From the NCBI RefSeq assembly GCF_001949145.1, contig NW_019091524.1, positions 489,150 through 538,895 of the forward strand: a DNA stretch of 49,746 nt, read 5' to 3'. The notes under the pieces are model-generated. The model made no database searches. It saw only the letters and a program-made list of their open reading frames with translations, and had not been told where the DNA came from. A program made the translations under genes and the position numbers. Each line of letters begins with the position of its first letter. Within the stretch, counting starts at the first letter, position 1. The stretch is from Acanthaster planci (taxonomy: Eukaryota > Echinodermata > Asteroidea > Valvatida > Acanthasteridae). Shown here in pieces: positions 11,287-23,200 of this stretch.

Positions 11287-14097
11287 CCCTATGTTGCTCC
11301 TCCCCAAACCTTCATGTACATATGTACACCTGTATATTTGTCAACCCAATGAGCACACTGTTGTTTGTATGAATATGTTAAATTTGTTGTGATTAGTATC
11401 ACAACAATCTGACCACTCTTAACGCCTTGAAAAATCACTTGTTCAATAATCACACACAAAGCTATACTTTCCGCTATATTTCCATTATTATAACCATGTT
11501 GTACAATCTTCAAACGGAGTACGCAGAGTGGTTTGTCAACAGACATCAGCAGGCCTGATGGCCTTTGGGAACACATGTGAAGGAATTGTTACTTTTGTTC
11601 AGCACTTGTTTACTTTCCTCTTGAACTTTGATGGCACGATCACATTAAAGAAAGAATTCTGTAGCGGACTACAACAATTTTCTAGCACGTCTTGCTAATA
11701 AACTTCTCCTGAAAAATTAAAAAAAGCTGGGTGTTACTTCGAAGGGTTTTGTAAAACCCAGGTTGAATGGCCATCATCATTTCCCCCATGAAAAAGTGCT
11801 CCAGTCACTGGTCCTTTGCAAAATCCCCTTCCCAGTGGTACTTGCATTAAGGCAGCAGAGATGGTTGACACTGGACCATGAACTGGTACACATATGTGTT
11901 TTTAAACCAGAATATTAGCTACTGAATATGGGTGTTTTGGGGGACCCCGAATATTTTACGGCAACAGATCTTCAATGCTTACATTGCTACTGTGAATTTG
12001 TATTCACAAGACAGATTTCCGGTCCAGTTTCATAATTTCTTGTTCCCTATGATCACAAAAGCAAATGGATGGAAAGACTTCCAAAAATGGATGGACATCA
12101 CTAACTTTCCCCTACACTGTTTTATCAGCAATCAGGAAGCGAAAAAGAAAAGTTTGTTCCAACGTGATACAAGTTTTCAACAAGCTAAGAAGCTGTTAAC
12201 AAGCTAGAAAAGATTAAACAGCCAATGATTTTTTAAATGGGCAAAGTCATAATTATGACTTGCATGTCAAAAGACCAGCCTCATCGTCATACAAAGTAAG
12301 GTTTGTATATCGTTGTACATGTCTCAAGTGACGACTGTGTAGGCCTAACTGCAAGGTTTATACACGTCTGGAAAAGAAATGCGCATGCATGAAACTCTTT
12401 CCATATTGAGTCTGTAATTTGGGAAGATTTTTTTCAAATAAACCTGCATATAACATAACCTTAAAAAGTGAGTTCACGATGGTCCTACTGTTCTTTGTAG
12501 AAACACCTCTTGTCATGGCAGAACTAATTCAGTTTTCAAAGACCCAGATTCTGCTTTAACAAATCTCACTGTGCCCTAAAAGTGGTGAACTGAAGCTTCA
12601 AAGGAATGTTGCGCCTCTACAATCAAACTGAATGAGTGTGAACAAGAGTTTTCAAGTTTGCTTAAAAGTTAAGAAGCTGCTAAACAAGCTAGAAAAGATT
12701 ATGGGGCCAATGATTTTTTTCAAACCTGCAAAGTCGTAATTATGACTTACAGTATGTCCAAAGTGTGACTAAGTATTACCTCATATTCATGACATATCTC
12801 ACAATTATGACTTTTATTGTGAAAGCACATGAAATTTTACAGACAAATGCAATGCAATGTGCAAGTGCACATGACAGCTTGGTGTCACAATGATAACATA
12901 CAGGCTTCTGACTTAACTCAGTACATGTACATGTATACGAGATAAAAGTTATAATTATGACTTAATACATGCAACAATTATGACATAGAAGTCATAATCA
13001 TGATTTAATACTATGTTTGGTTTAATTGTTTTGAACTCTAGCCCAAATTTTCAGAGTATAGACCTTAGTGAACCTCACACAATCATCATCACTTTAATCA
13101 GTCGGTACATTAAATGAATTAAATTGCATTGATTTTGTGTTGGTTAAACTGCTTTGAATGTACCATTTTTTATTTATAAGACAATAGCACAGCCCTATCT
13201 TTAGTGTGGATTGTTAGTCCGGGGTAACATAGCAGTTAACCTCAAATAATACATGATTAAATTGTTTAAATCTGAAATACAAGCTTCTTTCCCTTGAAAT
13301 CAAATCACTGTTAGCTTGAGTAGGTGGTAAATGCATAGTTAGTTGGTTTCCTTGCTGTGGGTATATAACTACATGGTGTGGCATGGCATACGCAGGGTCT
13401 TCTCTTTCATTAGTATAGTGCTGTCAATTAGTGTCTCATCAGTAGTGCTTTCCTTGGGTCTTTTTTGTGCTCTGCTCTTCTAGGTGTGCCTGTGCAAGTG
13501 ACTTTGAGCGAGGTGACAGCCGTGTGCCATGGACAGTACGGGATTAAAGAATTATAAAGTTCGGGACACGAAGAAAACATTGCCCATAGTTTCAAGTGGG
13601 GACTTTGCTACATACTAGATCTTACACCTAGTTAGGAGGCATTCTGTCAATTAAGCTTCCACAATGAACCTAAGTTTGTTTTGTTTAACTCATTCGATTG
13701 GAGTGTCCTTCCCCCCTTGTGAATGCAGTCAACGTCAAATTTTACCTCCTCAGGAAAATCAAAACAAAACAAAACTAAAAGTAGTTAAATTTTAAAAAGT
13801 TGTGACGACACATTCCACTTCACTCTTATGCAAGAACAATTCACTCATAAATCTATCAGTAAAATACCACTGTAATTGTTTCCATGAATAAAGCTGAGGC
13901 TATAACTTCAGTATTTAAGAAATGAATGAATGGAAAATATGACCTTGTCTCAGAATGGAAAACTACGTAACTTTTAGACAGCAGAAAATTCAAATGATTA
14001 GGCAAACTACACCAATTTTTATGTCATCAAAACTGTTCCATTCTCATCTGCATGGATGGCAGTCACGGAAGGGAAGTCTCTGGAAGAGGAATTTGGT
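11287..14097. other. Intergenic between element 1 and gene B 3' end; palindromic AT motifs
   Basis: No coding sequence is seen. The stretch aligns in pieces with 38.3-41.1 kb. Repeated ATTATGACTT palindromes lie at 12.24-13.01 kb. No polyadenylation signal AATAAA was found on the minus strand within 0.9 kb of the gene B stop; the nearest is about 13.17 kb. Confidence 0.55.
12244..13006. repeat. Cluster of AAGTCATAATTATGACTT palindromes
   Basis: A perfect 18-bp palindrome lies at 12244-12261. One-mismatch or half versions lie near 12731-12748, 12800-12812, 12948-12963, 12975-12984 and 12989-13006. Related, more degraded motifs occur at 38.76-38.83, 39.82-39.90 and 40.02-40.08 kb. Confidence 0.6.
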
Positions 14098-14269
14098 TTA
14101 AGGTTGGCGGGGTGTGATGTGTAGATGAATGCCATTTCTGCCTCGCAGAACCAGCGCATGGATTCGCTGCACTGGAATGGACTCATCAACGGACAGGTGA
14201 AAGTTGCGAAGGACCATGGCAGATATGATCTTCAACTCATTCATGGCAAAGTGCTGACCAATACAATTC
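14098..14269 (-). CDS. Gene B coding exon 9 (heme Cys, C terminus)
   Basis: The 172-nt exon starts after GCTAG, reads [17 protein letters not shown] with the axial Cys, and ends HLHITPRQP and TAA at 14098. It lies 5 kb from exon 8 because intron 8 has accumulated retroelements. Confidence 0.92.
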
Positions 14270-17200
14270 CTAGCGAGAAATGAAAAAAATATGTAAAGGA
14301 AACAGGATTGTTTCTACCTTCTGGAAGGTGTTGCAGAAACACACCTTGCAGGGAAATGCCCTCTAAACTAGTCTTTGTTGACTACAAAAACCATTTGATG
14401 TCAATCAAGCAGTACTCCTCACTAAACTACAGCATTTTGGTGCGGAAGAGGATGTGATGCAGCTACTCGAAGATCGCTACAACTCCTAAAATGGCCAGCT
14501 GCTGTGGGAAGGACAGATGACTGATATCTTTGAAACTCCAGTGGGGGTATGGTAAGCTGTCCACTGTCACCTACACTTTTCAGCCTCTACACCAAGAGCC
14601 TCCTCCATGAGTTGCAAAATTGTACAACCCACTCAACAGGTCCAGATGTTCATAATATCCCAACATAGGAAATCAGATCCACTGATGATCTCTCCTCCAG
14701 CTCATGTGGGTTGAGTCTACTACTGTATACCTACCAGATTACCAATACCTACGCATTATTTCTTAGTCCATCACTTCCATTCGCTAAATTCTCGATCACC
14801 AATAGTGCGCCCCCATCACTCGCCCCCCCACGAAGGTGCCAGCCATGTTCGTCCTCTTTTTCAATGCGAGAAGTGTGCTGAGGCCGTGTGGGGAGAAGGG
14901 AGGGAGATTGGTGATCTGGTAGGTATGTAGTAGTTGACTCAACCCACATTAGATAGGGGAGAGTCTACTGCCTGCATCCTACACAGATTACCTATAGCTA
15001 TTCAGAATAGCACCGAACCAACGGATGGTGGGAAAGCGAGGACTCACTACCAGTATAGTACCTGCTTGAGTGCCTCCTCCTGCAAGGGTAGAGGATAGTC
15101 TGGAATGGAGCTACTGCAGTGCCGTCCAGCGTACACTCAGTCTATGTGTATGGCCCCCCGCAAACATCATCGAGGTAACAGGAGGTGAATAGGGCATGGG
15201 TTTCCCAACAAGGCTCTCTACAATTCTCTATTATTCTCCGCAACTATCTGAAGGGAGGACGAACCTGACACTACCGTGTCTCAGGCATCTACTTCGATCA
15301 CACTACCAAGAAAAAGACGCTACCAAGCTCTTCCACCAACCTTGCGTCTAGCTCAAGACCACAAAGAATCAGCGCAGAGTTTCTTGGTGCGAGCTTTTGA
15401 CCTACGACAGAAGGTGGTCTTTGCGAGCCAAGAGAACGGGTCTGGCTTGAAATACGAGTTCAGAGCATGTTTTGACATGCTGTGCTAATGGGTCTGAGAA
15501 ATGATACAGTGAGGAGTGAGACACGACCCTTTCTTGAAAACCCTATGACCACAGATGAAATCCCCTTGAGAAGCTGAACACGGCAGCAAGTCATGAGCCC
15601 GAACGCCGAGAGAAGTTAGCCCAGCCAAAACCCATCTCCGTCAAAGTCGTGGAACAAAGCCCATCGGACAAAATGGACAAGAGGAAACCCAAGCTACGCA
15701 CTCTGATGACAGACCTTGCTGAATTAAAGGCAGGCATTGCTGAGATTGCTGACCTCAAAAGACAGCAGAATAATCTCCACCCATGTCAGTCCCGAGCCCA
15801 ACAACAGTAGCAGGACCAGAAGCAGCAAAGCAATTGCCGACGACTGCAAAATAACCAGACAAAAAGAGAGGCTGTCCCGACTGCCAGCAATGGGGAAACG
15901 GTGACCTGTGTGATCACTGTTATTGATGTGGCTCGAGGGAGCATTTTGCTCAGGGATGTTGCCAGTCTAGGGGTCATCAGCCGGGAAACGACCAGTGGTT
16001 ACTGCAGTGGGACGACCAGTAACCATACATCCAACAGCGGTGAAGTCCCATGTGTGTTGCATGTCTCCATCAAAACAGATCAAAATCACTCGACTTGTGG
16101 GAGAGAGATGTCTAGTGAATCGCTGGATCCAAGGAGTAAAGACAAGGGCATTGTGGGATATGGTGGGGAGTTAAAGTTCCATGGCCACCGCAAGTGGTTA
16201 GGACTTGGCAGCAACCATGTGCAAGGTACAGCGCTGCACTAGGTTGAAGAAGCCGCGAGCAATGGCCAAACAGTGTTCTCTCACGCGGCAGATCATTGCT
16301 GTAGGGACCCGTCCCTATTAGTCAACATAAGGGACGACTCAAACAAGCTCCCTCTGTTGGGGAGCATGAGGCATGCTCACCGGAAAACCACTGCAGGTAA
16401 TGGCGAACCAACAATGGGGAGCCGAGCTGACTGCAGGGCGTCGAGTCATGCCCCAAGCTGCCTGCGTATGGGGTGCATTCACACACGCTTCAATCTAAAG
16501 GAGCGGAAGAGGGCCGAACACTCTAAGTGGCCTGTAGGGTGAGACGTGCTCCCCGGGAAACTCCTCCAGGCAAGGGCGAACTAACACCAGGGAGCCAAGC
16601 CGACTGCAGGGTGCCAAGTCACACCCAGAGCTGCTCACCGGAAAACCCCTACAGGTAACGGTGAACCAATACCGGGGAGCCGAGCCGACTGCAGGGTGCT
16701 GAGTCATGCCCACGCTGCCTACATAAGGGGCGTAATCAGGAGGAGGAGCAGAAGCGGGCCAGACACATTGCCGAATGCTTGAAGAGGCCCGTAGAGTGAG
16801 ACTCGCTCACCAGAGAAATCTCTGCACTATTGCAGCACAAGGGTCTGTTACAGTGTGCCGAGCTTTGACCTGCCCGAGCGGCCCCACAAATGGGAATTAG
16901 AGGAGCGTCGGGGCCAGTGATGCTCTAATTCTGTGTGCCGAGTTTTGAGTCACCCGAGTGGCCCCCTTGAGTGGCAGACTCAACTTTGCTCCCAAAAGCA
17001 GTAGTGGAGCAGAATCGGACCAGAGATACCGGATCTCAGGGCCTATGTGCATGGCATAAGTGCTAGATACCACACCAGTACCACTGCTATGAGTTGGCGA
17101 ATATCACTCGATGCTTGAAGAGCGAACTTGTGTGCTGTACAGTAGAGTACTGGAGCAAAAAAGGGTATCATACGGCCGTACCCCGAAATGGCAGACGGCA

Positions 17201-20200
17201 GGGAATAGTTAACCACGCACTGTCCTATTCCCTAGCTTAAGAAGGACTGAAACCAATGCACCACTGTCCTAACTAATTAAGCGATCCCTGGTCCACAAGC
17301 AACCAAATATCTCGAAGCGGGGTGAAGACGAACTCAAATTTCCCTGAGGCTCTTGATCATTTAATACACAGAATACACAAAGAGAAATCGGAAAAACCAG
17401 AGATGCCAAAATACCCAGCAATTATGCAACATTGACAAGCAAACATTACAAAAATCAAGAAACCGAAAATGCAGAAATACCCAGAGATATGAAAAATCAA
17501 CAAGCAAAATATCCAAAAACAACGAAACAACTGCTTTCAAAATAACTAATCAAATTATTAACAAGAATGCCACAACTGGGGTGAATCATAGAGTATAGTC
17601 AAGCAACGGCAATATATTTATCCAAAAACAAGAGTGCCACCTGGCGAACTATGAAAATAAGCCAATACAAGGTCAGTCTGCCACCTGCGTAAGACTAGAA
17701 AGGAAATGGTAAAATATCCAGAAATAAAATGAAAAAGGAACAATCTTACTGTTCATAAGAGTCAGAACAAATAAACAAACAAGGTGATTGAGGAATAACA
17801 CCTAAACGCGCGTTAGCGAAGGAAAAAAATTCCACCCAAAAATTAGGAACCGGAACAACACGTTCTGTAACATAATGGTGCTAAGAAAAAATGCAGCCTC
17901 AGAAAATGTCTGCAAAACCTCAGTTGTTCCTCATTGGCTGTTCTACACAACAGCAGTCACATTTGCATAGTCAGACTTCTGGCCCAATTCATGAACTTGT
18001 TTTAGATTTGGTCATTGCATAAGTTTGACTTTTTTATGCCTCTGTGACATCATTGTTCTGAACGATTGAGAACCAAAGGGTGAATTGGTTCAGCGCCAGT
18101 TCAAAATGGCGGAAAATAAACAGAAACTTTTTGTAGCCCCTCAATTGACTGAATTATACTTTTAAAAAATTTGTGTAACATGCAGCGAATCAAAGATATA
18201 TTTTCTTCTTGAACGTATGTGTAAAGAGAGCAGCACTGGTGAGGAAAATGTTAAATACTGAATGAAATTCATGTTCAGCGTCCTCTGCTTCCTTGTGCTT
18301 GCCTCTGTCAGATGGAATAACCATTTTTGTTTACTATTTTTTGTGGGCTACCTTTAAGCCAAGAAAGTAGTTGTTTTTTCGTTTTACCAACTGACCCAAA
18401 TTTTTCGGTGCAACCCAAAATGTTTATCAGCAAGTTAGAAAAACAAATTACAAACAAAATTCTGCTTTTTTTTCTGTCTACACAAAACACCCCCTGAACA
18501 ACCTTTTCACATGAAAAGGCTTGTATTTCTATGTTTTCTACTGACATTTGCAGTTATTTTGAAGAGTTCCATTTGTATTTTGCTGTCTAGGAAGTGAAAA
18601 CACATAGATTAAGGCAAGTTTTTATCAGTTTTGGTGGCAATTTTGGGTAGCTTATGTCCCCATTTATGCCATTCACTCAGAACAATTTCTTTTTTCAACC
18701 TACCGACCTTAATTTTGAGAGACATGTAATTGCAAGCAGAAGTTTTTTTCTTGGCCTAAAGATGTTCCTGGTTATTGCTGTGAAATCACAAACATGTTCC
18801 TGGTTATTGCTGTGACACCACAAACATGTTTCTGGTTAAGGGTTGCCAAAACACGCCTCTGCTACAATGTCTGGCCATGGCACACAGACAATTGATAGGG
18901 CTCCACACTTTCAATCTCCAAGGACTGCTTGGAGTCTGCATGAAGTAGCATTACATACGTAGTGTGGACCTTCCAAAAATAAGGAAGTCCTCATAATGAA
19001 GGGAAAGAGGACATATTGTGTGGAGTCACACGTCTGAACAGGGTCTCCCCCCCCAAAAAAAAACGTTGCAGAGGCATTTGGGGGTCAGGGTTACCTGTTG
19101 TAAAATGATGAGGAACGAGTCATGCAATCATGAAAAATTCAGCTTGAAATATTTATTATTGTGGGAGAAAAAGGACAAGAAGTGTTTGAACTACATGTAC
19201 CTCCTTGTAACTGGTACAGGAAATCATGACTGGTTTACATGTCCTGTGGCGCTAACTGGCTGAGACAAAGTGTCATTTATGTAACTAGGCAAGGTGGACT
19301 ATCCTCTCTCACCTTGGTCCGGCCGAGAAGGGCACATACGCAAAGTGCGGAATGTTCTTGGCCCGCTCTGGTGAAAACCTCTCAGGGTCAAAGGTCTCGG
19401 GGTCGTCCCACACATGTGGGTTGTTGTGAAGCTCACCAATTACGACAGCTACTGAGCTTCCTGACAAGTCATGATTAAAAGAAACAAATAAATCTAGACT
19501 GTCCCATTATTGAAAATTATTCAAATCTATTTATTAAAATAAATTATCATTGACCCTTTTGACAAGAAGAATACAAACTGAAATTCGACAAGGCAAGCAA
19601 GTTACAAGAGAGTTCACATCTGAGACATTTCTCCTAATAATCCAGTGCACAACACAAAGTATTTATTCTAAGTCAAAAATTCTCCCAGGCTAATTAAAAT
19701 TTCGCACTGCAAAAACCAGGGTGTTAAATTTAACACCTGCAGTGTTATCAGAAGATTTCACAAACACTTTTCACTGGTGTTAAAATTTTGGTGTTATTTG
19801 TTGTTACTTGTAACACCTTCCAGTGCACTGTAACACTTATAGGTGTGCAAAGTAACATTATCAGTGTTAAAGTTACACCCTATGGTGTGGTCATTTGATA
19901 ACATCCAAAAGTGTTGATTTTAACACCCAAGTTTTTACAGTGCAGCAAAGTGTATTTAATACACAACTGGCACATTCTCTACATCAGCACTTAGCTGCAA
20001 TATGAATTGGTTCCATGCATTTGCATATTTTGTTTGTCATTGCACATGAAAGAGTAAATGCAGTGCTTCATTTGGATGCATCTGTCAATTTAATTTGTTG
20101 ACAAGATGAGAACAACACTACAGACATTTCCAAGTACAACATGGGCAAGCCTGCAGGAATGGGACAAACTGTGAGTACTGCTAACACTCACCTTTTGGCA

Positions 20201-23200
20201 ACGTCCTGCCATCCGGAAAGGTCAAAGGTTGGGTCAATGTTCGCATGATATTGGGGACGGGAGAATGTACACGCAGGCTCTCCTTCAGACACTTGGTCAG
20301 GTAGGGCACATTACCAAGATCATCCCTAGAAAACAAAAAAATCAAGCGCTTCTGTTTTTCAAAAAAAATTAACCATTTTTTCTTTTCCATGCGATAACAA
20401 AAATTCCATTCAATAGGCCGGTCATGCAATTTTTGTGTCAGTGGTGTTGACATGGGACACTGAAAAAGTAATAAAACTAAAAAAAATTCCTTTTTTCAAT
20501 GTACATTATAGCTTGCAGGTTCCATTCCCGTAATTCGGAACTAGTTCCTAAATACTAACGGTCAACTGCTCAGGTTTCCAGTTCTGAGGCAAAGCCCTAA
20601 CTGTAACCATTTACAAGAAGGATGTTGTCTTGAAGATCCCCCTTGTATATCATTCAAATAATGATTGTTTATGAGTGAAATTCAAGGACCATTGCTGTTG
20701 TACATGCCTACAGATTAACCGCACATGAGCACAGTGGTCATTGTTTATTGTAACTGATGAGGACTGTGTGAATATGCCCATGCTCAGTTTAGACATCAGA
20801 GATGACTGGAGAAGTTGAGGGAGTCAACTGGATAAAGAATACAGCTCTGAGCTGTTCCACTATGGCAGCCTTCAGTTGTTAACTGAGGAGACAATCCTAG
20901 TCATATTCCAGAAATACGAACAATCACATAGCAATTGTACAATGGGATAAAATCAATGTGCTATTTCTTGAAGTGAGATTGAGTCAAACATTCAGCTTAT
21001 CACTAAATTCCTCCCCCACAGAAATGTGGGTGAGGTCTGATATTGAATACCTACCCAAAACAGTCTCAAATTCCTTTGCGTCTGATTCAATTCGCTAAAA
21101 CTTCTGATCAACCGTAGTGCACCCTCTAGTCCCATGATGCATAGCGGAATGGCTGCCATGTTCGTCCCTCTTTTCCGGTATTAAAACCATCCAAGCCAAA
21201 AGTGGGGAAGGATGGGTGGGAGCCGACTGTTTGGGGTAGGTATTCAATAGCAGACCTCACCCACATTTCTGTGGGGGAGGAGTCTTCTGCTTTCAACCTA
21301 CCCCAAACAGTCGTTAAATATGCAGAGTAGCACCAAGCCCTTGAAGGGGGTGCAGTGAGGATGCACTACATAATAAGAGTGCCAGAGGGGTATGAAATTG
21401 TCCCAACTTTATTACAGACTCACCAAATAATGGAGTTATGTCGTTGCAGTGGTGGGCTGCTTTGATGAGGGACCCTTCTGCATCCATGTGGCCGATGTTA
21501 AGACTGCACTGCCATGTGCGGAGTCCTTTTGTAGAACATTGCGAGATAGCATGTGGTGAAAGTAGATGGGGTCTTCCAGCATGCTGCCCTGCATATTTCC
21601 TCCATTGGTACGCCCCTGAAGTAGGCCCACGATGTGGATGTGGAAACTGCTCGAATATCATGAGCCCTGATGAAGTGTAGTGTTTTATTGTCCACAGAGT
21701 CCGGCCAATCTGGGTTGGCAAACTTGATAGCTGAAACTGTCCATCTGGCTATAGTGTCTCTGGTCGCAGCTCGGTGAGGTTTTACTATGGTGATGAAAAG
21801 CTGCAAAGTTGTACCTCTGAGTTCTCTGGTTTTGGCTAAGTACCATTTAAGAGCCCACACTGGGCACCATGGTTTGTCGTCGGGAATTCCAGTGTGTTTG
21901 GTAATGTCTGGTACAAAAATGTCAGGAGGATGGAAGGAAACTGACTGGTTCTTGGTGGGAAACCCAAGCGTTGGGATGAGACGAACACCATGAGGTTTCC
22001 ATCGGATGTGGTCATCTGTGATGGACAATACCTTCAATTCACTGCCACGCTGTGAGGTACTAACTGCTAGTAGGGGGCCATTTCAGCACCTTCATCAGGA
22101 AGTCCTGCTGATCTGAAGGACTGCTTGACAACAGCCAACAGGTCAGGTGTAGTTACGTCGGATAAAGGTGAAGCATGCCTGACTCCATTTGATGTAGCAG
22201 ATCCGGTCTGTTGAGAAGGATCACCGGTACCCAGACTAGAAGTCTGGTCAGACGCGGGAGCCACGGCTCGCATGGCCAGAAGGGGGGCAATGAGAAGGAC
22301 ACGGCAGCATTCCCTTTTAATCTTGGAGAAGACTACCGGTATTAGGGATATTGGAGGAAAGGCGTAGGCCAACATTCATTCGCAGTTGATTTGAAGAGCG
22401 TTCGTTTCCCAGGCTTGGGGGTGGTAAAATCTGGTGTAGAACACTGGCAGTTCGGCATTCTCCACCGAGGGCGAAAAGATCGATGTTCGGTTTTTCTACT
22501 TCGGTGAAGATCTGTTCGACTACACTGGTGTGCAGAGTCCACTCCATGGGACGAAACTTTCCCAGAGAGACAGCATCTGCTATGGAGTTGTCGACACCAG
22601 GAATGTGAGTCGCCTGGAGGTCAATGCCATAATCATGGGCCCAATGGAATATCTGTCTTGTCAGGAGGCATAGCTAGGGAGAACGTGTGCCTCCCTGGCG
22701 ATTGATGTATGGCACCACTGTGGAGTTGTCTGAGCAGACGAGGACTCATTTGCCTATGATGCTCGGGTGGAAAGCTTTCAGTGAGTTGAATACGGCCTGA
22801 AGTTCCAGTATATTGATGTGACTCCCATGGAACTGGAGGTCCCATGTTCCCGATGGTTGAAGCAGCAGTAGGGAGGCTCCCCAGCCCAGAGGAGAAGTGT
22901 CCGAGGTTATATTTTTTTCTGGGTTCATCTTAGGGAAGGGAACTCTGAGAGAGAGGTGTTCCTTCACTAACCACCACTGAAGATAGAGGCGGGTGAAGTC
23001 TGATATGGGGATCTGGAGATTGATTCAGTCCTATTTTGGCCTGTAGAGTGCTAAGAGATGAAGTTGTAGTGGGCGCATGTACAGCCTGCAGAGGGGGATG
23101 AGATCCACCATGCTGGCCATCAAGAAGAGGAAACAAAGCCAGGTGTGGGCCAGAGCAGAATGCTCAGTAGAAAAGACTTTCACGCAGTCAAGAAGATTGT

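Noticed and set aside
11932-12207. 91-codon open frame in the A-B spacer
   Set aside because: The paralogous DNA at 39.47-39.78 kb does not keep the frame, and no family resemblance was seen.
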